Of a stretch of 64,000 bases of DNA, positions 12,298 to 23,647 are shown in pieces (position 1 is the first letter of the stretch; each line of letters opens with the position of its first letter). The stretch lies in NCBI GenBank assembly GCA_000231825.2, contig JH720294.1, positions 1,124,927 through 1,188,926 of the forward strand. Reading direction: 5' to 3'. The stretch comes from Tetrahymena elliotti 4EA. Lineage: Eukaryota; Ciliophora; Oligohymenophorea; Hymenostomatida; Tetrahymenidae. The notes beneath the pieces were generated by a model, which was given only the letters and a program-made list of their open reading frames with translations, was not told where the DNA came from and searched no databases. The position numbers and the translations under genes are program-made.

Positions 12298-12644
12298 TCA
12301 TAATTTAATTGTTTGTTTACTTTCAATAATAATTATCATTTTTTAAAGATTTTTAAGGGTTCTTAAAATGTGTAAAATAATCATCTATTTATTTTAACTT
12401 TTTCATATTATTATAATAAGGAAGTAAAATTTTTTGAGAGCTTTATCAAATTTTTAGAATATTTTTCAATCATAATTTAATTGTTTGTTTACTTTCAATA
12501 ATAATTATCATTTTTTAAAGATTTTTAAGGGTTCTTAAAATGTGTAAAATAATCATCTATTTATTTTAACTTTTTCATATTATTATAATAAGGAAGTAAA
12601 ATTTTTTGAGAGCTTTATCAAATTTTTAGAATATTTTTCAATCA
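12298..12644. repeat. Perfect 172-bp tandem duplication
   Basis: The stretch beginning CATAATTTAATTGTTTG at 12299 is repeated base for base beginning at 12471. I found no mismatch over the 172-bp period. The copies share only a few bases beyond the unit at each edge. It is noncoding and lies between the convergent HSP70 and coiled-coil genes. Lack of divergence points to a recent duplication, or to an assembly artefact. Confidence 0.9.
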
Positions 12645-13038
12645 AATAAAATTAATTCCACTGCAATTATTTTAGATTTTATTTGATATAATTTAAATAT
12701 TTTTAAGCAATAAAACTTAATAAATGATATTCAAAAGATAATTTTAATTTCAAAAGATTAAAAATGAAAAGTTGTAAGTCTTGTTCAACTCTAATACATC
12801 AATAAAAATTTATGAAAGAAAGGTCGTTAAATAAATAAATTATTTTGAGTTTTTATAAGAAAATAATTTTTTGTATTGAAAAATATTATAAACTTTTTTA
12901 TGTAAATCAATGAAAAAAGATGAAAAAGATAGATAAATAAAATGATTTCAGTAAAACACTACATAAAAAGAAGAACCATTTACAAATACAATTATTATTT
13001 TTAGATCATTTTAAAAATAGTGATTTTCTCTAAAAAAA
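12645..13038. other. AT-rich convergent intergenic spacer
   Basis: Between the tandem duplication and the stop codon of the minus-strand coiled-coil gene. No feature seen. Confidence 0.5.
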
Positions 13039-14340
13039 TCAATTATTTCTTTTTAAAGTATCGATTTATTATCTAAGGGATTCATTTTTCTGGTTTTGCT
13101 CTTTAAGTTGTAACTTGATTGTTGAATAGTTGTCACTATTTTAAATGTGTTTTTCTTTAAGCTTTTCAATTTCATCATTAATCTTTTTGACTTATTCTTT
13201 ATATTCTTCTATTCTTTTGATTTCTTATTACTTTTATTCCTTTGTGTATTCTGATACTTTTATGTATGAACTTAAACTTTCTTCTTATCTTTACAATTCT
13301 TTTAAATTCTAAAAAAATGTTTCTGAGTCCCATTTCTTAATTTTAAGTTATCTTAATGTTTCATTGCATTTATTGATTTTATCTCTCAAGCTGCAATATT
13401 CTTCTAAAAGACTTCTGGAGTAATTTACATCAGTTGGCTGTAAATCTTTTAAAATAATTTAAAATTGTCCATATGTTTCATATGTTTGAACTAAAATAAA
13501 AGCAAAGACATAAAAATCAAAATAAATTTAGAATTTTACATTTCTTCTATTCGTAGTACTATAAAGTTAAGGTATTTTACTCTACTAATTTTTTTATTTC
13601 AATGATTTGCTTATTCTTAAAGTGAACTTTCATGCACATCTTCTTCTCTCTTAGCTATATAATTATATTTAAAAAAAGCCTCAATAAATAAATACTCCTT
13701 CTCAATTTAATTTACTTATGCATCTCTAAATTCCTTTTCTTTCTAATCGAATTTCTCCTATCTGATTTTATCTATTATTTATAAAACATAATTAGGCTAG
13801 AGGCATTTTTCAGATTTTCCAAACAATCATTTTTAATATCAATCTGAATTCATGTAAAATTTACCCTCATCTACTTCTTCTACCATACTCTTTTAATTTT
13901 ATTAAGCCTTTTGTTAATTATTTTCAGATTAATTATCTATGTTATTTGCATTTTAAAGCTCTAAATCCATTTGCTAAACTTATTTTCTTTATTCGTTTCC
14001 ATAACCATAATCCTAGTTACTATTCTATCTATTATCTATATCTTACTACTAGCTACCTTCGTCCTAATCAATATTGTATAAAAGCATTTCTGAATATTCT
14101 TGTTAAAACTTGATTGTATTTTAAATATATAATTGTCTAATTTCAATTAATTGAATAGCTATTAAAATATATCTAAATTTCCCTTTTATCTAATATGTAT
14201 TTAATTATTTGCTTGTTAGTTATTATTAAAATTATTAATTATTAAGTGCTAATAGCAGCTTAAATTACATAAAATTCAAAACTAAATTCTATTTCAAAAT
14301 AAGTAATTTATTTCACAAGATATTTTTTATCCATTTTCAT
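13039..14340 (-). CDS. Coiled-coil protein, family not recognised
   Basis: The 3' exons fit well. One ends at the 13 kb stop and starts near 13491 (QTYETYGQFQ...). Two upstream exons join through introns with GTAAAT and GTAGAT donors (EKEFRDAQ then LREKKMCM; MVEE then PNYVLQ). An exon near 14095-13900 is Asn/Gln-rich (EYSEMLLYNIDQDEG, NSNQDYGYGNEQ). The likely start is ATG at 14340 (MKMDKKYLVKQITYFEIEF), but the junctions between this and the Asn/Gln-rich exon are not resolved. The last 170 residues are charged heptad-like helix (EEYKEQVKKINDEIEKLKEK), so the protein is probably a structural coiled coil. I see no catalytic motif. It could be cytoskeletal or basal-body related, but nothing in the sequence proves that. 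Confidence 0.6.
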
Positions 14341-15520
14341 AGATTTCTCCTTTTAATTTAAAAATATTTTCTTTAATTAGACTTTAAAATATTTAATTTA
14401 TTTTCTTTTTATTTAGAAATTAAACTTTATTCCTCAAAATAAATTTTACTTATTTAACCTAAAATTTATTGTTTAGAATTTTATTATTAATATTACCATT
14501 TTCAAATTAAAACGTATTTTATTCGATATTGTATAAAAAATATTAAAGCTAGCATAAATATTAAAGACAAATGTTTGGTCTAAGAATACAATAAAATCAA
14601 ATGCTTTTAATATTTTGAAAGTGTTTCTAAGTGCTAAAACAGAGCAGTTGTTGCATATTAAAGCTAAATCATTTATTTTTTTATTAATTTAAACTTTGTA
14701 AAGAAAGGTGAGGTGTTCTTTACAAATTATTTTTGTATTTTGTTCTTTCAATTCCTGAAATCTGCTTTTATTGATTTATTTAAAACAGTAATATTAGTGA
14801 TAATTAATTGATAATTATAAAGAAATTAATGTTTTATTTATCAAGCTTTTAATTTTTAAGAAATGAAAATATGATATTTAATTTTAAATTAATTTACTGC
14901 AGAAAAAAATAATAATTATTTTTATTTTTAATTTTAATTTTACAGGTTTATCTTTGAGTTATTCATGTACAAACAAATAAAAATTAACTAATGAAATTAT
15001 TAAGAAAATAAGAATTTATTTAGAAATAAAAAATCTTCTTTGTGGTCATGAAAAAGAGTGACAAGTGCTTAATCCTTATCACAAAACAAAGAAAAAAATA
15101 ATTCAAAAAATGAAAAAAGATAGGATTTAGGAAAATAAAGTGAGGTAAAGCAATTGGAATAGAAGGAAGTACGCACAAATAATCAATTGAAATATGAAAA
15201 CTAAAAAGAGCTTTTTTAATTGCATATGAATTGTTGTTTATACTAATTTTTTTAAATTTAATTAATTGATTAATTATTATTATTTGTTTTTTTTGAAGGT
15301 TTTATGAGCGGTTTATCATTTAATTAAAAACTAATGAATAAAAGCTTTCTTTCTTTGTTTTTAGCTTTATATTGCTCTTAGTAAATGGTTATTATAATAT
15401 TTTATTTATTTATTTGTTTATATTATTTATTGATTAGTAGTTGCGTTTATTCATAACTTTAACTCTATCTCTTACACTTTAAATTTTTTATTGTTTGGAA
15501 TTGCTAGTTCAATTATTCAT
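14341..15520. other. AT-rich intergenic region
   Basis: Lies between two minus-strand genes and should hold the promoter of the coiled-coil gene. The only start-initiated frames seen are about 20 codons long. No feature called. Confidence 0.5.
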
Positions 15521-16309
15521 TCAATCATCATCAGAGTAGTCAGAGTCTCCTCTTTGACCTAAATTCAAATTAAATCCTTTTTCTTGTTTGTTTAATGGCT
15601 TAATAACTCCTGATTTAACTATTCTTCTGGTGAGTTCAAGGGTGGTGAAATCGTCCTTGGCACCTAAATCAGCAAAACCAACAATTCTATCTTTGGCAAC
15701 ACCATCGACGAAACAAATAATAGTAGGAAGAGTTCTAACAGCTAATTTTTAGATGAAGAAGGGAGCTTTTTCTGCATTTAAGTAAAAGAACTTGCATTCA
15801 GTGTGTTTATAAGCTATTTCTCTCAAGTGCTTATCAATAATCTTGCATCTTTCGAAGTCATTGTGATAGAAATGAACTACTGAGAATTTATTTTTGGTAA
15901 CACTATTTAAAAATTCTTCTTCCTTGATTTCTCTATATTCTCCGAATCCGCTTTTTTCTTATTCGACTTTAGCATTCTTTTTATTGAATTCATCAATTCT
16001 TTCAACTTTCATTCTGCTTAAGATCTTTTCAGCTTCTTCGTCAAAGAATTCATCTTCTTCAATGTCAGAGTCTTCTCTAACACGTTCTTTAGCTTTTATT
16101 TAAATACCCTTGGGATTTTAAGGCTTCTATTGTTGACCCATTTGCATTTTAAGCTTGTCTCTAATAGCTTTTTCCATTACCTTATTTGATAAAAATGAGT
16201 TAGAAACAAAAGAAAAAAGGTATAAGACTATGTAAATCAATATAAAAAATGGCAAAAAGTAATATCATACCACTTCGGTAAGCATGTTTCCCATTAATCC
16301 GTTGCTCAT
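15521..16309 (-). CDS. TXNDC9/phosducin-like thioredoxin-fold protein
   Basis: Predicted co-factor of the CCT/TRiC chaperonin that modulates folding of tubulin and actin, as known for TXNDC9 (PLP3). Exon 1 (16309-16271, MSNGLMGNMLTEV) and exon 2 (16180-15521) join in phase, giving 232 residues; the human protein has 226. An N-terminal charged helix (MEKAIRDKLKMQ, then SDIEEDEFFDEEAEKIL) is followed by a thioredoxin fold. The fold carries the family block FERCKIIDKHLREIA and a cis-Pro segment (VRTLPTIICFVDG). The redox CxxC is absent, as expected for this family, so it is not an oxidoreductase. The tail is acidic (DSDYSDDD). In a ciliate, high tubulin demand makes the chaperonin role plausible. 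Confidence 0.88.
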
Positions 16310-18061
16310 TGCTAGATATATTTTTGTTTTAAAATGTATAACTAAGTTTTAATTTTATGAAAAGTTTTTTTTTTGCTTCTTGTTAAGCTGTATTGGTAAT
16401 TTTTTTGAAAATTTAAAATATCAATTTTTTAAAATGATCTAAATCTTTAAAAGGAGTTTTGCTTGCTCATTCTTTTCTAAACTAAATGCGATTGATTGAT
16501 TTATTCCATCAAAAGTTGTTTCAAAAATAATTAACATATTTAGAATCTTAAACATACATCTGATTTAAAACACAGATTAAATAGATAAATTAAATAAATG
16601 AATTAATATTAATATTTAATTTATTTAAATATAAAATATCTAATATTTTAATTCAATTTATTTAGATTTTTTTTTTATTTTTCGAGAAATAAATATTTAA
16701 AATAATTTTTGAATCATCATTATTATTAAATAAATTAAAGACGACACATTAATAATATTGATGTAAATAAAATCTGGTGATAGATTTTATTTCAATGAGT
16801 ATTAAATCATAATTAATTTATCTCCAAACATTTATGATAAAAATTAAATAGAAAGTAAATATTTATCTATATATATAAATATATATAGATAGATTTATTA
16901 TTTTACTTTAACAAAATCTCATATAAAATTTTTTATTCATAAAAAATTTATCAAAAATTTATGGTTTTTTTAAATAGGGAGAATAAATACTATTTTTAAA
17001 TACAATAAAACTAATACTATATAAAAAAGAGAATAATCAGTTTTGCTTGTTTGGTTTAAATATTGATTGCTATCTTGAGGATAATAAATTTTGACTATTT
17101 TTAAATACAATAAAACTAATGCAATATAAAAAAGAGAATAATCAGTTTTGTTTTTTTGGTTTAAATATTGCTATCTTGAGGATAATAAATTTTGATGTAA
17201 AAGAAATTATTAGTACCAAATAATACATTTCTTTTTCTATATTTTTTCATTGAAAGAAAATTCTGAATAAAAGACTAGCTAAACTATGATAACGCGCAAC
17301 AAAAAATGATGTTGAAGGCTTAAATTGCTTAAAAAATGGAAATATGAACTGCACCTATAGCAGAAATTATTTTATTGGATCCTTTGATAAATATTTTATA
17401 TGAGATGATCTTTTTTAGAATTCATAAGTGAAGTTAAGTAATTGAAAATGAATATCCCTAATTTATCATCCATTATTCTTGACATAAAATGTTGCGATAA
17501 AATCTACGCGTAGAGAAAGAAAATATTTTACAGCTTAATGATTTGAATTTTTCTTGAAAAATTTGACCACACTAACAAACTAAAAAGCTACTAAATAAAT
17601 TTATAATAAAAGGATTATTTATGAATTACTACAATCTTTAGTAAAAATCAGAGACCTTTCTTTTTAACTAAGCAATTGAATATTCAATTTCAAGATTTTT
17701 AATTATGAATACAAATTAAGAAAAATAAGTTTTCATGATAAATCAATATATTGAATGTGATTGACTATATTCAATAAAAACATATAAAAACAAGAAAATA
17801 ATTTAGATTAATTCTAAATGCATATTTGATCCTTTAATAAAAGGAAAATTAGATGAATTTGACAAGCTGAAGATATCATTTATTATAATTTAATATTTGA
17901 TTCTCCCCACAAATGTTTTTTTCCTTTTTTTATATAATCTTATGATTGATATAAATTAATAAATGATATCGATTTTATTTAACTATATTTTTAATTATCA
18001 TATATAGGTGTTTGGGTAAACATTCGTTTTAAGATTGATTTAGATCTTAATAAAAGAATGA
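16310..18061. other. AT-rich intergenic region with a tandem duplication
   Basis: Contains the promoter side of the TXNDC9-like gene, the 105-bp tandem duplication (listed separately), a TATA-type microsatellite near 16870-16895, and scattered short TGA-free plus-strand frames between 17.3 and 17.7 kb. One of those reads NGNMNCTYSRNYFIGSFDKY. They may belong to the broken frame at 18062-18841 but cannot be joined with confidence. Confidence 0.4.
16989..17194. repeat. Diverged 105-bp tandem duplication
   Basis: Unit 1 spans 16989-17093 and unit 2 spans 17094-17194. They share ACTATTTTTAAATACAATAA and end ATAATAAATTTTG. Unit 2 has a few substitutions (TACTAT to TGCAAT, GCTTG to TTTTT) and lacks four bases (ATTG). 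It is older than the perfect duplication at 12.3 kb. Noncoding. Confidence 0.85.
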
Positions 18062-18841
18062 AAAAGAAAATTAAGAATATCACAAAAAAGCTATTTGATC
18101 TTATTTATTTTTTTTTAGTCAATAAATACAGGTTAAGCTGAGTAAGTCTTTGATTGTCAAATCGTTTAAATTAAAAAAACCAATTTTTAATTTTTCCAAT
18201 TCATGCTTCATAAAGAATAAGAAATAGACAAGATATTGTTAAACCTTCTGTTTAAAAGATCAAACTAGACTAAATTTTACCATCAAAATCAGACCATTGC
18301 TTAAATTTAAACTTTAAGGAAAAACAAAAATAATTGAGATATCATCTTCTCCGTGAAATTAAAAGTATGTTACACCGGTTTATCTAATGATTATTTATAA
18401 CAAAATTCTTGTAAGCTTGTCTTCAAGACTATGAACTTTAAAGTATTTAAGAATGAATACATATTCAGGCTAAAATTTTAGTATCCTAGAAATACTAGAA
18501 ATATGGATGTCGGTTTTTCTATAAACTACAGATGGAGTTATCCTATCAATTAAAAATTCTCAAAAATATTTAATTTGGGCTTTTATACAAGAAAAACTGT
18601 AAATACAACTAGTCAACTTTAATAGCTTTTTTTGAAAAATGGTGATGAAAACTTAGTTGTTTTTAAAAGGAGGGATGTTGAAACTTATATGCAGAAATAT
18701 AATTTGTACTATTTTTATATATAAAAGGGTATATTTTTTTATTAATAAATTAAATTAGTTGAAATCATTTTTTTTTTTAATAAAGCATAATAGAAGAAAA
18801 AGTATTTTTCACATTTGATTTAGTTCATTTGTTGTAAATGA
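18062..18841 (+). pseudogene. Coding-like frame with one in-frame TGA
   Basis: A single frame runs for 91 codons, meets TGA at 18335-18337, then continues for 167 codons to TGA at 18839-18841. A strong T-run plus TAG at about 18106-18117 looks like a splice acceptor just before SINTGQAEQVFDCQI. The second part includes MNFKVFKNEYIFRLKFQ and FSINYRWSYPINQKFSKIF, with balanced composition. I recognise no family. It could be a decayed gene, an exon set with an intron I cannot place around the TGA, or chance. The TGA-free runs are longer than expected from base composition but not decisive. Confidence 0.3.
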
Positions 18842-18890
18842 ACAAATTTTTAATTTACATTAGTGAATTCTTATTATAAATTCAATTAAT

Positions 18891-19870
18891 TCATTCATTT
18901 ACTTCTAAAGCATAAACTGAGTTTTATTAAAAATGGTTTTCATAGTCATTATTTTAAAAGTCCCCATTTTCATGAAAAGTATACAACCCATAGTTATAGT
19001 TATAATCTCCATGATTAGCTAAAAGTGTTTCATCAGTCATTTAATCTAATGGAGACACACTTAAAATTTATAATTGATTTGAATTTGTATCATTTTAATT
19101 TAGATTAGAATCACATAAATGTTAGTTATTATTAAGAGTATTATCTTAGCTAATAAGTTATTGCTAAGATAGGTTAGAAGATTTAACAGATTCAACTAGA
19201 AAAGTATTTGCTTCTCCAGATATGTTTCTCATTTCTAATTAACAATTGTTTTAGACTCTGTTTTGATAGTCTCCATACTTGAATAATTGTAATGATTTAA
19301 CCCAATCTTAAAACCTCTCAGCATCATCAGTATAAAAGAGCTTGATGATTGACTATTCCTTGTCCAGCAAGAAGATTTAAAAAGAACTCTAATTACTATA
19401 CTTTTCTTCATCTGGTTATTTAGACTAATTAGATAGCTCTTCTGATTTTTATTTGCAAAAGAAACAGTTGCTTTCTAAGGGACAGCAGACCTTAAAAAAT
19501 TAGAGAGGAGATGTCACTTGATATTAAGAAATTAATTCATCTGCTAAGCACTGAGTCTGAGTACCATTAGCTGCGTAGGTTTTATTTTTATATTAATAAC
19601 CTATTTCATATAATTTAGGAAAAAATAACTAAATATTTTATTAAGATTTAATATATTTATCTACCGTACATATTTGATGAGTATTATATCTTTATTGCCC
19701 TTAATTTTTTATTTTTTATTATTCACAAATTATAATTTGTTTGTTCAATTTAGTGTTTATTTCAAATACTTACAAAATTTTGTTTTCAAAAAAGCTCTTA
19801 TTAATGGATTTAATTGCATTTAAAATATTTTACTTTTTTTACCTTATTTTTTGCTTATTAAAGATGGCAT
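18891..19870 (-). CDS. PH-domain-like protein, 5' part uncertain
   Basis: The well-supported part is one long exon from about 19600 down to the TGA at 18891. It contains a PH-domain-style C-terminus: FQIFLLDKEQSIIKLFYTDD, then the tryptophan-bearing helix AERFQDWVKSLQLF. PH domains bind phosphoinositides or proteins at membranes. Upstream are a Cys-containing segment (FKVCCPLESNCFFCKQ) and LYEIGYQYKNKTYAANG. Downstream is a Gln/Asn/Ser-rich tail of about 120 residues ending SVYALEVNE. A possible first exon begins MPSLISKKQ at 19870, next to a GTAAAA donor, but its acceptor is not identified. The typical first PH strands (G-x-L-x-K and W-x-x-R) are not clearly seen, so the domain call is tentative. 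Confidence 0.5.
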
Positions 19871-20117
19871 TTTTTTTACTTGAGCAAAAAAATGGTATTT
19901 TGTTTCTTTTATTTTGATTGTAAAATACAAAAGAAAATTTTTTAATTTGTTAAGAACTATGGTTGCTTTAATTAATTTCTTGTAAATCAATTTTTAAAGC
20001 GTTTTTTTTAATTTTATATGTTGATATTTTAATTTTTAAAAATGTAATTTGGTGATAGTATGTTATTTATTACTGCTAAATATGTAAAAAATAAATTTGT
20101 TGTGAAATTATTATTAT

Positions 20118-20946
20118 TAGAAAAAACGATGTGAAAATGGAATCTATTTTGCCTTTAGAGTCATCCTAAATATATGATTATTATAAAAAGATCCTAAGGA
20201 AATAAAAGAAATGGTTCTCTAATCAAATTAATTGAAAAAGATATAATTTTTAAATATGAGGGCAGATAAAGACAAAGAGTAATAATTATCCTAAATAACA
20301 AGAAATGGAAAATAAAAATTCTGGAAATAGAGAAATAAATAATTTTTACTCTCTAATGTTAAAAGAATTATAGTTTTTCTTTAAATCTTTTGCAGTAAAA
20401 AGATTCATGGATGCGGTATCATATAAATTATCAGGTTATTGTATGGCAGTATGAGAAAGATGGAGGAAGCATTTAAATCTACTGTAAAGATCAATTATAC
20501 TATGATAGATGATTATGATGATACGCAATTCATGTAAATGATGCTTCTTAAAATTTTTTTAAAAAGTTAATCTTGTCAAGTATCCATATTTAAACTATGA
20601 GGAAAACGAAAAACTATCTTTAAAATTACAACATAAAACTAAATGTTACTAATTTATGGATTAAAAAATATTTTAGAGCTAATTGCTCTTAGAATATATG
20701 ATGCGAGTAAGAAAAATATTATAAATAATACTTGATTGGATCTAAAAGTAGCCATGATAAGCATAAATAAATTTTGATTCTAAAATCTGTATGGAGCCGT
20801 TTAAAACTAAACCAAAATGCTTAAAAATGATATTCAACAAATTTTCTAAAAAAACAAAACATTTCAATGAAAGATCATGCAAATATTCTATGATTAACAA
20901 AGTAAATGATGCATTAAAAATATTTGTATATTGCATTATGAATATA
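20118..20946 (+). other. Coding-like fragments, possible gene remnant
   Basis: Several plus-strand TGA-free stretches lie close together. One from 20131 begins MESILPLESSQIYDYYKKIL. A long frame at about 20225-20600 includes IHGCGIIQIIRLL; another frame over the same bases reads NYQVIVWQYEKDGG. A third frame at about 20750-20945 is Cys/Lys-rich (CMEPFKTKPKCLKMIFNKF). I cannot assemble them into one protein. They could be exons of a divergent gene or a decayed copy. Confidence 0.25.
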
Positions 20947-22749
20947 TCATGAATATAATATATTTTAGCAAGGAAAAGTACCTAATCAATAAGTAAACAC
21001 ATCAAACACAACTAAATGAGATAATTATTAAAATCATTATACTAATCCTCCTTTTTATTTTAATTTTTTTTATTATTTTAACATGTGTAATAGATAAAAA
21101 CAAACTATATCCATCCCTCATATGTTTTCTAATTCTAGCTTTACTTATTCACTAACTTTTTTTTTATTTTCTTTTAAATTAATTAAAGTAAAAAATTTTT
21201 ATATTTTTAATTGAGGATCTGATTAATAAATTTGCTATCAATATTGTTTATGGTCTAAAACAGAGAAGGCTATTTAATTAAATCTTAGTATTATTATCAA
21301 GTATTATAAATACATTCGCCATTTTGATAATTTTTCAGTTAAAAATCTTGAATATTTTTAAATAATTTATTAAAACAAATTGCATTAATTTTTATTTTAA
21401 AATATTTTTTACCTAAAAAAATTGTTTATTTCATTAAAGTTTAATGGTAATTTTATTTAAAAGTTAAGATAAAACATTTTGTGAATTTAATTACACATAC
21501 TTCACATAAAAATTTAATAAGTAATAGCATCTTTGTTTCATTTAGAATTTTTTTATGAACTTCTTATTTAGTATGTAAAGAATAATTACATATGAAAAAT
21601 ATTTTAATTTAAAAATTTGATTGAAAAACTTATTTATTTTAAAGATTTGTTTAAAGCCCTATTATGTTATGCTTATTATATTGTTGATAAATTAAAACCT
21701 ACAAAATATTAAATTAAAATAACTTATCAAATATTTTAAATGAAAGAAAATAGTTTTTTTAAAAATTTAACCTATTAGGATAGAATTTTTGAAAGTAAAA
21801 TTTTGGATAATAAATACTACTTAGATTTTCTATCCATATAAAATCAATAAAAATACTTACTTCTAAACAAAATTAATCTGAATGATTGAATAAATTATAC
21901 AAAAAATTCTTTTCTACATATTCATCAAGCTTTTTGGATTTATTTTGTTAAAACTTTAAAATTTCAAAAAATATTTTTAAATTTGTTAAGTTTTAATTAA
22001 AAACTTAATTCTACCAATAGCAAAATCCTACTTTTTTTACTTTTTTAATTATTGAAATACCCTAATTTAGGTATTCAGACATTTAAAAGTAGAACTAAAA
22101 ATAAGTTTATAAGTAAATTAATTTGTTTCTCATATCTTGTATTATTTAAAATCAATTGATAAAAAAAATATGTAGAAAAGAATACATTCTTTTTGGCAAT
22201 TTGTTCTCAACTAAATTTAAATTTTAGTTAATCTTTATTTGATTTTCTATGTATAATAAATTTGCCTTTGATTTGTGCTAATTTTAATAAATCTATTTTT
22301 GGTCATAAGAATTTTTTATTGATATACTTACTAGTAAAATCAAATAATAGTATTAACAAAAGAATTAAAGTTTTTAAAGGCATATAAAATGGGAGATATT
22401 ATTTTAGCACAAACAGTATTTGTAAATAAAAATAAAATTTTGAAAGTAATTGTTATTAATCAAAAATAATTTCTCTGTTTTTCTTAGCAGTTTATTTAAA
22501 TAAATATTTACCATAAATAATTCTTGATTAGAATTTAATACAATCAGATTAAATAGAAGCTTATATATAAATTACAAAAGTATTGATTTATTTAGTTTAT
22601 TTAAAATTTAATATTTTCAAATTTTTGTATTTTATGATAAAATTTAGCTTTATTTAGACAAATATTTTTAAACTTTTTGACATTTCAATTTAAAATTACA
22701 GATTCTAAAACGGTGAATAAATTTAATGAATTTACTTTCCTTATTTGAT
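20947..22749. other. Extremely AT-rich intergenic region
   Basis: Among the most AT-rich stretches of the window. I see no coding frame, repeat unit or RNA gene. Confidence 0.5.
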
Positions 22750-23450
22750 TTTAGTAGGCTCAACATCATTACTTGAAAGTTATTTAGAAAAGACAAAGAT
22801 ATAATCATTTTATGAATGGAAGAATTATTTATAATTAGTTAGTTGGGTTGATGAAAGTAGAAATTTTAGAAATAAAACACACAATGAAATAATAAATTAT
22901 CTGATAAAGGCCAATTTGGAAGGACAAAAATAGATTGTTTTTGAAAAATGATTTTTTACATTTAAATGAAAAATAAGATTTCCTTTCATATTGATTTTTA
23001 GCTAGAAAAACTAGCTTAAATTATTTCATTTGAATAAAACATAGAGATAGATAATTAAAGTGGGAGAGAAAGAATTATTGACAATTAATTGGGAGGTTAA
23101 AAGTAGAAATTTTGAATATCTAAAAAAGAAAAAATGATAGAATGAAATTATGAATAAAGATTTATTTAGTTAGAAGGACAAAAATAGGTTGTTTAGATTA
23201 TTGGAAAAAGTTTTTTGATTCTTCAATAAAAAATAAGTTTCAATAATAAATCTTCTTTCATATTTGATTTTATTTTGATGGGCTTCAAATATTTGAAGAT
23301 GATTTGGTAGAGGGATAGAGAAAATAAAGATATAGATGGAAGAATTATAATTAGACAGTTAAAAGTAGAAATTTAGAAATAAAAAGAGATATGAATGAAT
23401 AAATATCTGATAAAGATTAAATTGGAAGGACAAAAATAGATTATTTAGCT
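22750..23450. repeat. Three degenerate ~250-bp direct repeats
   Basis: The block GGACAAAAATAGATTGTTT occurs at 22922-22940, 23176-23194 (one change) and 23428-23446 (one change), spaced 254 and 252 bp. Each is preceded at similar distance by AAAGTAGAAATTT (about 22853, 23098 and 23362) and by GAAGAATTAT or AAAGAATTATT. The rest of each unit is related but diverged. The array ends about 200 bp before the helicase start codon, so it occupies the helicase promoter region. Confidence 0.75.
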
Positions 23451-23647
23451 TGACAAGTATAAAGTAGACTTAAGCACATGAAGACTTATGATTGATTATA
23501 TGTATCCAAAATTACACTTATAGCAAAGTAAGGAGTCAATTATTAAATTAAAAAGAAGTGAAAAGAATTTATAATTAGTTAAATTAATTACAAATTTTAA
23601 AGAATATTAACAAAAATCAAATTAAAAAGTAGAAAAAGGTATCAATT

